A stretch of 64,000 nucleotides of DNA from Algoriphagus marincola DSM 16067 (GTDB taxonomy: Bacteria > Bacteroidota > Bacteroidia > Cytophagales > Cyclobacteriaceae), in NCBI RefSeq assembly GCF_000429405.1, contig NZ_AUBU01000006.1:310001-374000 (forward strand), in the 5' to 3' direction. The notes beneath the pieces are model-generated. The model made no database searches, was not told the origin of the DNA, and worked only from the letters and a program-made list of their open reading frames with translations. How positions within the stretch are numbered: position 1 is the first letter of the stretch; every line of letters starts with the position of its first letter. This document shows, piece after piece, positions 1 through 8,491 of this stretch. A program made the position numbers and the translations under genes.

Positions 1-628
1 CACTATAAATATCACGAAGGAAACCCTGGATTTTTTGAATTAGTCCACTTTGCCGAAATCTTCGGAAGATCAAATATCCAAAGAGAATGAAAACTCCAAA
101 AGCACCAATTATCAATGGAAGATTATCCAAAATTCCTTGGAAGATTTGCTCCAAATTGACCAATTGGTTGGCTAGGCTGATAAAAAGTTGATTTTCGATG
201 AGAAAAGCTAAAAGGATGGTTCCTATTAGAAAAAGAAGATCAATGGATCGTTCGATGATGACGGTACCCAGGAGTTGGCCAAGAGAGATTCCATTGGTGC
301 GTGTCAAAACCCCACAGCGAGCGACCTCCCCAGCCCTTGGAACGACCAGGTTTGCCAGGTAGCCAACCATCACCGCATGGTAAGCTTCGCTGTAGCTGAC
401 CTTCTTTCCCTCAGACATATCCATCAGCAAGGTCCATCTCCAACCGCGGAGCCAAAACCCGAAAAGGGATATTACCAAGGAAAAGCTAATCCAAAACCAA
501 TTACTGGTTTTTACCTGGCTCCAAAGTGTCTCGACTTCAATATCCTTATATAAGAGCCAAAAGATCCACACCGCCAATCCCAAAGAAATTAGCACTTGTA
601 GGATCTGTTTGATTCTTGGATGAAGCAT
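1..628 (-). CDS. Flippase-like / lysylphosphatidylglycerol synthase TM-domain membrane protein (partial)
   Basis: The C-terminal end runs off the left edge; 209 codons are visible. I translated the minus strand by hand from the ATG at 628. The product begins [11 protein letters not shown], has hydrophobic helices around residues 9-23 and 40-55, a soluble stretch with MDMSEGKKVSYSEAY, then the family-like segment VGYLANLVVPRAGEVARCG and further helices (LLFLIGTILLAFLI, IIGAFGVFILFGYL). This pattern fits the LPG_synthase_TM (UPF0104) integral membrane family, whose members include lipid flippases and a domain of MprF. Its ATG shares one base with the panD stop (TGATG), so translation is probably coupled and the gene is third in a panC-panD operon. 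The substrate is unknown; a link to pantothenate is positional only. Confidence 0.8.
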   Translation of the reverse strand, partial: MLHPRIKQILQVLISLGLAVWIFWLLYKDIEVETLWSQVKTSNWFWISFSLVISLFGFWLRGWRWTLLMDMSEGKKVSYSEAYHAVMVGYLANLVVPRAGEVARCGVLTRTNGISLGQLLGTVIIERSIDLLFLIGTILLAFLIENQLFISLANQLVNLEQIFQGILDNLPLIIGAFGVFILFGYLIFRRFRQSGLIQKIQGFLRDIYS

Positions 629-975
629 CAAATCAATTGATTTTGATCATCCGGAAAGATGATGGTTGGTTTGAATTTTTTTGCCTCTTCAAAGTCCATG
701 ATTCCGTAAGAAAAAATAATGATCATATCTCCAACGGCAACTCTTCTAGCAGAAGGACCATTCAGGCAAATTTTTCCGCTTCCGCGCTCACCTTTGATCA
801 CGTAGGTTTCCAATCGCTCACCATTATTGATGTTGACGATTTGGACTTTTTCATTTTCGATTAGATTGGCCGCATCCATCAAATCTTCATCGATGGTGAT
901 TGACCCTACATAATGAAGCTCCGCCTGGGTAATTTTCACCCGGTGGATTTTAGACTTCATGATTTGAATTTGCAT
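628..975 (-). CDS. panD: Aspartate 1-decarboxylase
   Basis: Makes beta-alanine from L-aspartate for pantothenate and CoA synthesis, in the cytoplasm. The enzyme is a pyruvoyl protein activated by self-cleavage. With the start at 975 ([13 protein letters not shown]) the product is 115 aa and the cleavage site is Gly24-Ser25 within HYVGSITID, the same numbering as E. coli PanD, which supports this start over an in-frame ATG-equivalent at 1062. Lys9, the NGER loop and [10 protein letters not shown] are family features. It lies 26 bp downstream of panC, its partner in the pathway, and overlaps the next gene by one base. Confidence 0.96.
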   Translation of the reverse strand: MQIQIMKSKIHRVKITQAELHYVGSITIDEDLMDAANLIENEKVQIVNINNGERLETYVIKGERGSGKICLNGPSARRVAVGDMIIIFSYGIMDFEEAKKFKPTIIFPDDQNQLI

Positions 976-1001
976 TGGCTTTGTTTTTTCAGGCCGCAAA
1001 T

Positions 1002-1850
1002 CTAAGCATTTACTGATAAGTTGTCGATCAATCTCACTTTTCCAACCTCGGCGGCTACGCAAAGGGAGCTTTTTTGATTGGGGTCAAAAGTCTTCAAAAT
1101 TTCAAAACTTTCTGTCCCCACCAACTCAAAGTACTCTAAACTCACCCCTTCAGCTTGCTTAAAATCGCGGATGATGTTCTGTTGCACCTCAAACCAACTT
1201 GTTCCATTTAAAAGTTCCTCTTTAGCCCATGATAGGGAGTGAAATAAAAGCAGTGACTTATCTCTGGAGTCTGCGTCAAGCCGGCGGTTGCGGGATGACA
1301 TCGCTAAGCCATCGTTTTCTCGGCGAGTAGGAACTGTTTGGATTTCGATAGGAAAAGAAAGGTCCAACACGAGCCGCTTGATAATCGCCACTTGCTGCAG
1401 GTCTTTTTGTCCGAAAAAGGCTACATGAGGCTGGATCAGGTGAAAAAGCTTGGAAACAATCAGTCCTACTCCATTGAAATGTCCAGGCCGAAAGGCTCCT
1501 TCTAGCACTCGCTCCAGCGGGCCGAAGTCCAATGTCATTTGAGATTTTTGAGGGTACATGGTATCCACAGAAGGAGTAAAAACATAATCCGCACCCTCAG
1601 TTTTCAAAAGATCCAAGTCATCATTTAGACTTTGTGGGTACTTGGCAAAGTCCTCCGGATTGTTGAATTGAGTGGGATTGACGAAAATGGAGACAACCGT
1701 CACATCGCAATTTTCTTTAGACCTTCTTACCAAGTCGAGATGGCCTTGGTGCAATGCGCCCATGGTTGGGACGAGCCCTATTCGAAAGTTTTTCTGATGA
1801 AGTCGGAGGCGGATTTCTGACCATTCGACTCCAGTGTAGAATACCTGCAC
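1002..1850 (-). CDS. panC: Pantothenate synthetase, GTG start
   Basis: ATP-dependent ligation of pantoate and beta-alanine to pantothenate. The signature [11 protein letters not shown] (HIGH-like), FFGQKDLQQ and MSSRNRR motifs are present. The frame is open to an ATG at 1919, but I prefer the GTG at 1850: it gives 282 aa with the Met of PTMG at residue 30, exactly as in E. coli PanC, and a phylum-type promoter box (1880-1888) lies between the two candidate starts, so the longer form would begin upstream of its own promoter. First gene of the panC-panD-flippase operon, divergent from the glycogen-synthase-like gene. Confidence 0.95.
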   Translation of the reverse strand: MQVFYTGVEWSEIRLRLHQKNFRIGLVPTMGALHQGHLDLVRRSKENCDVTVVSIFVNPTQFNNPEDFAKYPQSLNDDLDLLKTEGADYVFTPSVDTMYPQKSQMTLDFGPLERVLEGAFRPGHFNGVGLIVSKLFHLIQPHVAFFGQKDLQQVAIIKRLVLDLSFPIEIQTVPTRRENDGLAMSSRNRRLDADSRDKSLLLFHSLSWAKEELLNGTSWFEVQQNIIRDFKQAEGVSLEYFELVGTESFEILKTFDPNQKSSLCVAAEVGKVRLIDNLSVNA

Positions 1851-1879
1851 GCTTTGGGTAATAGCTTGGGGAAGATGCC

Positions 1880-1909
1880 GCAAAACTAGATTAATATTCA
1901 GAAAAACAA
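1880..1909 (-). promoter_or_regulatory. Putative sigma-ABfr-type promoter of panC
   Basis: On the minus strand TAGTTTTGC (1888-1880) matches the Bacteroidota -7 consensus TAnnTTTGY; an upstream TTG (1909-1907) lies 18 bp away, close to the expected -33 spacing. Transcription would start near 1873, leaving a leader of about 20 nt before the GTG at 1850. Confidence 0.55.
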
Positions 1910-1930
1910 GGCTTTTCACCCTTTTTTTAT

Positions 1931-1939
1931 TATCTTTGC
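1931..1939 (+). promoter_or_regulatory. Putative -7 promoter box for the glycogen-synthase-like gene
   Basis: TATCTTTGC matches TAnnTTTGY on the plus strand, about 36 bp upstream of the ATG at 1976. No clear -33 TTTG is visible. It diverges from the panC promoter, about 40 bp away. Confidence 0.45.
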
Positions 1940-1975
1940 GTCGTTGTTTATCACTTTACTAAAAAAACACTTAAT

Positions 1976-2788
1976 ATGTCCAAATTACGTATCCTCTACG
2001 TTGCTAGTGAAATCAACCCTTTTCTCCAAACTTCCGAAGTAGCCCAATTCTTACGAACACTCCCTCAAGCCATGCAAGAGCGCGGTATGGAGATCCGTAT
2101 TTTGGTGCCTCGATTTGGGCTTATCAATGAGCGCAAAAACCGACTTCATGAAGTAGTTAGGCTTTCAGGGATCAACATTGCCGTAGGAGAAGAAGAAAAA
2201 CCACTAGTCATCAAGGTGGCTTCCATCCCTCAGGCGAAGTTGCAGGTTTATTTCATCGACAATGAGGACTACTTTCAGCGAAAGAGTGTCTTTCATGATA
2301 AGCAGCAAAAATTCTACGAAGACAATGACGAGCGTGCGATCTTTTTCTGCAAAGGCGTGATCGAAACTGTCAAAAAACTAGGATGGGCTCCGGATATTGT
2401 ACATTGCAATGATTGGATGACCTCACTTATTCCGATGTATCTGAAGACTACTTACAAAAACGAGCCTCTTTTCAAGGACACAAAATCCGTATTTGCTATC
2501 TACAACAATGGATTTTCTCATACCTTTGGCGATGATTTGTTAAACAAGGTTAAGATGGTGGACATAGATGACACGATTTTAGCACCTTTGGAAAGCAAAG
2601 ATTTCGAAGGCTTCATCCGCATGGGCATGGAATATGCCGACTTAGTAGTCAAAGGCGGGGAAGTTTCGAAAGATCTAAACCAACTAATCGAGGATTTCTC
2701 TAAAGACAAGAAGTTTGAAATCAGTATTGAAGAAGAGGAGCAGGCTCACGAAGAGCTCTACGATATTTACACCAATTTGGCAGGCTAA
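1976..2788 (+). CDS. Glycogen/starch synthase N-terminal-domain-like protein (GT5 half)
   Basis: A 270-aa protein resembling only the N-terminal Rossmann half (starch synthase catalytic domain) of GT5 glycogen synthases: KLRILYVASEINPF at the N-terminus and PDIVHCNDWMTSL at about residues 139-151. Full GlgA proteins are near 480 aa or more; the whole C-terminal GT-B half is absent, without an obvious frameshift. The ADP-glucose-binding KTGG loop reads QTSEVAQ here, so glucosyl transfer is doubtful. From memory, similar short GlgA-like genes sit beside panC in other Bacteroidota, suggesting a conserved but different role. The 3' end overlaps the DUF4270 frame by up to 74 bp. Confidence 0.75.
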   Translation: MSKLRILYVASEINPFLQTSEVAQFLRTLPQAMQERGMEIRILVPRFGLINERKNRLHEVVRLSGINIAVGEEEKPLVIKVASIPQAKLQVYFIDNEDYFQRKSVFHDKQQKFYEDNDERAIFFCKGVIETVKKLGWAPDIVHCNDWMTSLIPMYLKTTYKNEPLFKDTKSVFAIYNNGFSHTFGDDLLNKVKMVDIDDTILAPLESKDFEGFIRMGMEYADLVVKGGEVSKDLNQLIEDFSKDKKFEISIEEEEQAHEELYDIYTNLAG

Positions 2789-4118
2789 AGCACTAGCGGC
2801 TGCCCTTGTAGTCACCATTTTCTTAAATTCTTGTTCTGACCCGTCTTCCGTGGGTATCGAATTGGCACCGGGAAACAACCAAGTGGGAGTTTTCTTTGTG
2901 GACTTCGAACTACCTGCGGAAGTCGTGTTATTGGACTCTTTTAATACGACCAATCAAAGTATTTTGGTCGTAGGGGAAGAGCAGGATGATTATTTTGGAA
3001 AGACTTCCGGAATGGGTTTCACCCGTTTGTTTATCAATGCCGTGGAAGAAAGACCGGAGTCTGAGGCTATTTTGGATTCCATGTTTTTCAACCTGGATGT
3101 GGTATCTGTTAACGGACAGGATCTGGAAAATCCCAAGTTCTACAGCGTCCATCGCTTGACAGAGCAACTCCAGGATACGCTTTATTACAATTTCAATGAG
3201 CTGAGCTTTGAAGAGAATCCCATAGCTAGCTCTGAGATTGAATTTGGTGAAACCAAGGATACCACCTTGATGATCCCTGTGACTGAAGCTTTCGCAGAAG
3301 AACTTTTCGGTAAAATGAAGCGGGGTACTGAGTTCAACAATCTTTTTACTTTCCGTGAGTATTTCCCCGGAGTAGCCATCAAGGCCCGTGAAGGAGATAA
3401 TACAACCATCGGTGTCAATTTAGGATTTGAAACAGGCATCACCACCTTCTTTCACTATCCGGGAGATACGGTAGCGACTACTTATGAGATCAGTACGGCC
3501 TCTTCCAGAAGCTTCAATTCTGTGAAAAGTGATCGATCTGGGACTCCGACAGCTGTGGTAACTGAAAACCAAGTTGCATACAAGACAGGAGGAATAGTAG
3601 GTGCTAAAGCTAACTTAGGGATGGTGATAAGATTAAATACGGAGCCTATCGACGAGTTTTTAGATACGCTATCAGGAGTAATCTTTAATCAAGTAATATT
3701 TGAATTTGATGAAATTGAAAGTTATCCTGAAGATCAAAACCCCCTGTTCTCAGGATATTTATATTTTACTGATGAATCAAATAATTTTATTTATAATGGG
3801 GAAGAGTTACTTCCTTTAGCCGTTCAGAGAACAGGACAGCCACAAATTGGAGAAGATGAAAATGGAAATCTCGTACCGATCAATATTGCTCCCGCTCAAA
3901 TGCTTTTGAACCCTTCACGAACCTCTTATTCTACGGATATATCTTCTCATTTTAATGCAATTTTCAGGGGCCAAATTCCAAGGAGAGACTGGATTTTTTA
4001 TGGTGGAACATTTTTTAGGCGTTCTTCGGGAAACGACGACTTTAAGCGCTCGTTTAGACAGTTCAAAGTTCAAGATAACAATATAAAAGTCAGAGTGATT
4101 TACTCGAAAATTCGATAA
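2715..4118 (+). CDS. DUF4270 family lipoprotein
   Basis: Up to 467 aa. The hydrophobic stretch ALAAALVVTIFLNSC ends in a lipobox-type cysteine (Cys40), followed by SDPSSVGIELAPGNNQVG, typical of DUF4270 proteins, which are predicted lipoproteins of unknown function in Bacteroidota. There is no ATG: the frame opens with TTG at 2715 (another TTG at 2727), both inside the preceding gene, so the exact start is uncertain and translation is probably coupled. The segment around 3640-3990 is visibly more AT-rich than the rest. It is followed by a strong terminator, separating it from glmS. Confidence 0.75.
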   Translation: MKSVLKKRSRLTKSSTIFTPIWQAKALAAALVVTIFLNSCSDPSSVGIELAPGNNQVGVFFVDFELPAEVVLLDSFNTTNQSILVVGEEQDDYFGKTSGMGFTRLFINAVEERPESEAILDSMFFNLDVVSVNGQDLENPKFYSVHRLTEQLQDTLYYNFNELSFEENPIASSEIEFGETKDTTLMIPVTEAFAEELFGKMKRGTEFNNLFTFREYFPGVAIKAREGDNTTIGVNLGFETGITTFFHYPGDTVATTYEISTASSRSFNSVKSDRSGTPTAVVTENQVAYKTGGIVGAKANLGMVIRLNTEPIDEFLDTLSGVIFNQVIFEFDEIESYPEDQNPLFSGYLYFTDESNNFIYNGEELLPLAVQRTGQPQIGEDENGNLVPINIAPAQMLLNPSRTSYSTDISSHFNAIFRGQIPRRDWIFYGGTFFRRSSGNDDFKRSFRQFKVQDNNIKVRVIYSKIR

Positions 4119-4142
4119 GCAATCGTTTTCGAAAAAGTTATT

Positions 4143-4184
4143 AGAATCCACTTTCAAATTTTAAGAAAGTGGATTCTTTTTTTT
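4143..4184 (+). terminator. Rho-independent terminator after the DUF4270 gene
   Basis: A 13-bp stem (AGAATCCACTTTC / GAAAGTGGATTCT) with a 9-nt loop, followed by a run of T. Confidence 0.9.
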
Positions 4185-4239
4185 GGCATGAAAGCTGTTT
4201 CTTTGTGGAAGTTCAATTTACCTTAAATTATTTTTCAAT

Positions 4240-6081
4240 ATGTGCGGAATTGTAGCGTATGTGGGGCAGCAGGAAGCTTTGCCCATCATTATCAAAGGAC
4301 TCAAGCGTTTGGAATACCGAGGATACGACAGTGCCGGAGTAGCCCTGTTGGATCAAAAAGGCCTGAGTATTTACAAAAAGAAAGGAAAAGTCTCTGAACT
4401 GGAAAAGCATCTTGAATCAAATGGAGCTATCCAGTCTAAGATAGGAATTGGGCATACCCGTTGGGCTACTCATGGAGAGCCTAATGATGTCAATGCACAT
4501 CCCCATTATTCCTCTTCGGAGAAACTAGCCATGATCCACAATGGGATCATCGAAAACTACGAGGTCCTAAAGAAAGACCTTCTCCAAAAAGGCTATTCGT
4601 TTCAGTCCGAAACGGACACGGAAGTTTTTATCAAGTTTATCGAGGATATTCAAAAACACAATCAGTGTTCGCTTGAGGAGGCATTACGACTTGCGCTTCA
4701 TAAAGTCGTCGGCGCTTATGCCATCGTTCTGATCAATCTGGAAGAACCGGATACCTTGATCGCTGCTCGAAAGGGTTCGCCCTTGGTGATAGGAGTGGGG
4801 GAAGATGAGTACTTTTTGGCATCTGATGCTACCCCCATTATAGAATACACCAATAAGGTAGTGTATCTGGATGACTACGAAATTGCAGTGATCCGAAACG
4901 GTCGTCTTCAGGTCAAGACAATTGAAAATGTGGAGACCAATCCTTACATCAATCAGCTGGAAATGGAGCTTGAAGCTATCGAAAAGGGCGGCTATGAGCA
5001 TTTCATGATGAAGGAAATCTATGAGCAGCCAAAGTCCATCGCTGACTGTCTTCGGGGACGATTGGATGCAAAGTCAGGCCGTTTAGTTTTGGGCGGTTTG
5101 CGTGATTACATGAATAAATTTCAGAATGCCGAACGCATCATTATAACAGCCTGCGGAACTTCTTGGCATGCGGGTTTGGTAGCAGAGTACTTGTTTGAGG
5201 AATTTGCCCGGGTCCCTGTTGAAGTAGAATATGCGTCCGAATTCAGATACAGAAACCCGGTGATCAATGATCGGGATTTCGTGATTGCGATCTCCCAATC
5301 CGGAGAGACAGCTGATACCTTGGCTGCGATCGAGTTGGCCAAGTCCAAAGGGGCAACCATTTTTGGAGTTTGTAACGTGGTAGGTTCTTCTATTCCACGC
5401 GCTACCCATGCAGGTTCATACACGCACGCAGGTCCAGAAATCGGTGTGGCTTCGACCAAAGCATTTACAGCTCAGATTTCGGTCTTGGCGATGATGGCGC
5501 TTAAGTTAGGCTATCAGCGTGGTACTTTGCCTGAAGGACGCTATATCCAGTTGCTTCATGAGCTAGAAGCCATTCCCTCTAAGGTAGAAAAGGCATTGGA
5601 ATCCAATAAGCAAATTGAGTACATCGCCTCTGAATACAAAGATGTACGAAATGCCCTGTATCTAGGCCGTGGATATAATTTCCCGGTTGCTCTGGAAGGT
5701 GCTTTGAAGCTGAAGGAGATATCCTATATCCATGCAGAAGGCTATCCAGCTGCAGAGATGAAGCATGGTCCGATCGCCTTGATTGATGAAGAAATGCCGG
5801 TAATTTTTATTGCTACGCAGGATAGCTCTTATGAAAAAGTAGTCTCTAATATTCAGGAGGTGAAAGCCAGAAAAGGAAAGGTCATCGCAGTAGTCACTGA
5901 GGGAGATACACAGGTGCGGGGTATGGCAGATCACGTGATTGAGATTCCTGAAACCCACGAAGCTTTTGCGCCCCTAGTGGCCGTGGTTCCACTGCAACTG
6001 CTCTCTTATCATATAGCAGTGATGCGTGGTTGTAATGTGGATCAGCCAAGGAATTTGGCAAAATCTGTTACTGTGGAGTAA
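4240..6081 (+). CDS. glmS: Glutamine-fructose-6-phosphate aminotransferase (isomerizing)
   Basis: 613 aa. Converts fructose-6-P and glutamine to glucosamine-6-P, the entry step to UDP-GlcNAc for peptidoglycan and LPS. MCGIVAYVG places the nucleophilic Cys at position 2, giving an N-terminal glutaminase domain (about 1-220, with GHTRWATHG). Two SIS sugar-isomerase domains follow (about 290-430 and 460-600; SQSGETADTLAA, EGALKLKEISYIHAEGY). The C-terminus NLAKSVTVE matches the family. It stands alone between two terminators; glmM, the next pathway step, is at 41.8-43.2 kb. No glmS ribozyme was seen upstream. Confidence 0.98.
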   Translation: MCGIVAYVGQQEALPIIIKGLKRLEYRGYDSAGVALLDQKGLSIYKKKGKVSELEKHLESNGAIQSKIGIGHTRWATHGEPNDVNAHPHYSSSEKLAMIHNGIIENYEVLKKDLLQKGYSFQSETDTEVFIKFIEDIQKHNQCSLEEALRLALHKVVGAYAIVLINLEEPDTLIAARKGSPLVIGVGEDEYFLASDATPIIEYTNKVVYLDDYEIAVIRNGRLQVKTIENVETNPYINQLEMELEAIEKGGYEHFMMKEIYEQPKSIADCLRGRLDAKSGRLVLGGLRDYMNKFQNAERIIITACGTSWHAGLVAEYLFEEFARVPVEVEYASEFRYRNPVINDRDFVIAISQSGETADTLAAIELAKSKGATIFGVCNVVGSSIPRATHAGSYTHAGPEIGVASTKAFTAQISVLAMMALKLGYQRGTLPEGRYIQLLHELEAIPSKVEKALESNKQIEYIASEYKDVRNALYLGRGYNFPVALEGALKLKEISYIHAEGYPAAEMKHGPIALIDEEMPVIFIATQDSSYEKVVSNIQEVKARKGKVIAVVTEGDTQVRGMADHVIEIPETHEAFAPLVAVVPLQLLSYHIAVMRGCNVDQPRNLAKSVTVE

Positions 6082-6117
6082 AATTCTCTTAGGATTCAAT
6101 CCCAAATTTTTCTTTTT

Positions 6118-6148
6118 AAACCCGGGCTCAAACCCGGGTTTTCTTTTT
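6118..6148 (+). terminator. Rho-independent terminator after glmS
   Basis: Perfect 9-bp stem AAACCCGGG / CCCGGGTTT with loop CTCAAA, followed by TCTTTTT. Confidence 0.92.
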
Positions 6149-6223
6149 GTAAAACGCTGAATTTGTTTATCTTATATCGGAATTTTTGATTGATGGCTTT
6201 TTTTTTCACCAATTGATGTAGGT

Positions 6224-6964
6224 ATGTCACAACTTAGCAGGTACAAAACTTTGTATCTTTGGATGCTCATCCCGATGGCCTTTATGCAGCTAGGAATAGC
6301 AATGGATTATTGGGGAGATTTCACTGAAAATGCCTGGTCTGTTCATATTCATTATTGGACGGGGACGATTTGGTATTTTTATCTCATCGTTCAGCCCTAC
6401 TATGCTACCCATGGGCAGCTTGAAAAGCATAGGACCAATGGCATCATCGGAATGTTTCTGGCCGGGGGAGTTTGTCTCACAGCATTGAGTATGATGCATC
6501 GAGACCTGGAAAGTGCGCAGAGTTCCTTAGCAAATCCCGAAAGGTTTGGGCCTTTTACCCCTGACTTTTTTTACGGAGTTGCTATCTGTGAGATTCCCAT
6601 GATTCTCATCTTTGGATTTGCAGTAATAATGGCTACTCTCAAAAGAAAGCATTTGGAAGACCATGCATGGTGGCTGGTTTCTACGGTTTTTATCATTATG
6701 ATGCCTGCTTTGGGCAGAGGTATTCAAAACATATTTATTATTTCACAAGTGGATCAATGGCCAAATTTAGACATTGTTTTTCCCACACTTCTTTCCCAAG
6801 CGATCATTATTCTATTGATCCTTTTAGCAGCATGGAAATATCAACAATTAAAACACCCGGCTACCTTTTGGGCTTTGGGGATCAATGTATTTTGTCTTTT
6901 TATTTTTCAGCTTGGAGAAATTAAATGGCTTCAGGATCTCCTCAATTCGCTGATAAAAGGGTGA
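6224..6964 (+). CDS. Multi-pass membrane protein of unknown function
   Basis: 246 aa with about six or seven hydrophobic helices (near residues 10-27, 42-60, 72-90, 115-137, 148-166, 183-203, 212-232). Histidines lie at or near helix ends (HIHYWTGT, ATHGQLEKHRTNG, MMHRD, HLEDHAWW), which recalls haem- or metal-binding membrane proteins, but I recognise no family and no function is assigned. It follows the glmS terminator and is probably monocistronic, ending 18 bp before the convergent Kazal-type gene. Confidence 0.7.
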   Translation: MSQLSRYKTLYLWMLIPMAFMQLGIAMDYWGDFTENAWSVHIHYWTGTIWYFYLIVQPYYATHGQLEKHRTNGIIGMFLAGGVCLTALSMMHRDLESAQSSLANPERFGPFTPDFFYGVAICEIPMILIFGFAVIMATLKRKHLEDHAWWLVSTVFIIMMPALGRGIQNIFIISQVDQWPNLDIVFPTLLSQAIIILLILLAAWKYQQLKHPATFWALGINVFCLFIFQLGEIKWLQDLLNSLIKG

Positions 6965-6982
6965 TTTGAAAAAAAAATTCAA

Positions 6983-7213
6983 TCAATCTCCGCAGACCCC
7001 GGGAGAAAAGGAAATTACCCCAGATGATCTAGCTTCGCAATCATTGCCATAAGTAATACCGTTACAACCACAAACCGGTTCATATATTTGGTAGCAGCCT
7101 GCTGAAATATTGATCAGGTCAGGATCTATACAATCTAATGGCAATTCTTCTTCACATTGGAACCCAAGGAATAGAAAGGAAAGAAACAAAAGGGAAATTC
7201 GTTGAGGAGCCAT
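6983..7213 (-). CDS. Small Kazal-type serine protease inhibitor domain lipoprotein
   Basis: 76 aa. An N-terminal signal (SLLFLSFLFLGF) precedes Cys20, which is followed by EEE, resembling the acidic export signal of surface lipoproteins in this phylum. The lipobox (GFQC) is non-standard. The rest is a single Kazal-like domain: Cys28, Cys40, Cys48, Cys50, Cys59 and Cys74 with the hallmark PVCGCNGITYGNDCEA. Kazal domains inhibit serine proteases, so it may act at the cell surface; no target protease is indicated by the neighbours. Confidence 0.82.
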   Translation of the reverse strand: MAPQRISLLFLSFLFLGFQCEEELPLDCIDPDLINISAGCYQIYEPVCGCNGITYGNDCEARSSGVISFSPGVCGD

Positions 7214-7303
7214 AGCATTTTAATTTTTCTGAAGAGGGATGAAGCTGTCTAAATGATACTCAAACAATATACTTTAAAGGAAAACGCAAACAGGATTAAT
7301 CCT

Positions 7304-7312
7304 TACTTTTGT
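7304..7312 (+). promoter_or_regulatory. Putative -7 promoter box of prfA
   Basis: TACTTTTGT matches TAnnTTTGY, 17 bp before the ATG at 7330. It implies a leader of roughly 10 nt and argues against the in-frame TTG at 7309, which would start inside the promoter. Confidence 0.5.
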
Positions 7313-7329
7313 ACAGCGAAGAAAAAACC

Positions 7330-8406
7330 ATGCTAGATAAATTACAAGCGCTAAAAGAGAGATTTGAAGAAGTTGGACAACTCATCATCCTGCCCGAATC
7401 CATGTCGGATATGAGTAAGTATGCCAAGCTCACCAAAGAGTATAAAGACCTTGAAAAGGTAGTGGAAGCATATGACGAGTACAAGTTGATTCTTCAAAAT
7501 ATTGACAGCTCAAAAGAAATCTTAGAAAAGGAAAAAGATCCGGATTTTCGCGAAATGGCCAAATCTGAGCTGGATGAATTGCGAGAGCGCAAGGATTCGA
7601 TGGAAGAGCATCTCAAGCAACTTCTGATTCCTAAAGATCCCAACGATTCTAAGGACTGTATCTTAGAAATCCGAGGTGGTACAGGAGGTGATGAAGCCGC
7701 GATTTTTGCAGGAGATTTATTCAGAATGTATCAGCGATTTTGTGAGATGCAAGGATGGAAGTTGACCGTTTTAGATTTGACTTTTGGCTCTGCAGGAGGC
7801 TATAAAGAGATCATTGCTACGGTATCTGGGGCAGATGTATATGGCATGCTCAAATATGAATCCGGTGTACACCGAGTGCAACGTGTGCCGGCAACCGAGT
7901 CCCAGGGGAGGGTACATACTTCCGCAGCTTCAGTGGCAGTACTGCCCGAAATGGATGAAGTAGAGGTTCATCTCGATATGAATGATATCCGGAAGGATAC
8001 CTACTGCTCCTCCGGTCCGGGTGGGCAGTCTGTCAATACAACCTATTCGGCGGTCCGATTGACCCACAATCCCACAGGGTTGGTGGTGACCTGTCAGGAT
8101 GAAAAGTCTCAAATCAAAAACTTTGAGAAAGCGCTGAAGGTCCTTCGATCAAGACTATATGAAATCGAACTAGCCAAGCACAATGAATCCGTGGGAGCGC
8201 AGCGTAAATCCATGGTAGGTAGTGGAGATCGTTCAGATAAAATCCGAACCTACAACTATCCCCAGTCTCGGGTGACTGATCACCGAATCAATAAGACCGT
8301 CTATAATCTCCCCGAAGTCATGGATGGGAATATTGAGGAGTTTATTTCTGCATTGCGCTTGGCAGAAAACCTTGAGAAAATGCAAAATTCTGGTCTGGAA
8401 GAATAA
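7330..8406 (+). CDS. prfA: Peptide chain release factor 1
   Basis: 358 aa from the ATG at 7330 (MLDKLQALKERFEE). Recognises UAA and UAG and triggers peptidyl-tRNA hydrolysis. The class-1 motif GPGGQ is at residues 229-233, and the RF1-specific PAT tripeptide (187-189, in RVPATES) distinguishes it from RF2, which has SPF. The N-terminal coiled coil and the GTGGDEA segment are standard. The frame extends to a TTG at 7309, rejected on homology and promoter position. Confidence 0.97.
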   Translation: MLDKLQALKERFEEVGQLIILPESMSDMSKYAKLTKEYKDLEKVVEAYDEYKLILQNIDSSKEILEKEKDPDFREMAKSELDELRERKDSMEEHLKQLLIPKDPNDSKDCILEIRGGTGGDEAAIFAGDLFRMYQRFCEMQGWKLTVLDLTFGSAGGYKEIIATVSGADVYGMLKYESGVHRVQRVPATESQGRVHTSAASVAVLPEMDEVEVHLDMNDIRKDTYCSSGPGGQSVNTTYSAVRLTHNPTGLVVTCQDEKSQIKNFEKALKVLRSRLYEIELAKHNESVGAQRKSMVGSGDRSDKIRTYNYPQSRVTDHRINKTVYNLPEVMDGNIEEFISALRLAENLEKMQNSGLEE

Positions 8407-8491
8407 ATTGACCTTTTGCGTAAAACTGGGGCTATTTTTGTAGATTGCTTGGATAGGGAGTTATATTCCCTGATTGTTAGGAATTGCTGTT

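Noticed and set aside
4185..4239. glmS ribozyme or GlcN6P riboswitch before glmS
   Set aside because: Only about 55 bp separate the terminator from the ATG; far too short for the ribozyme.
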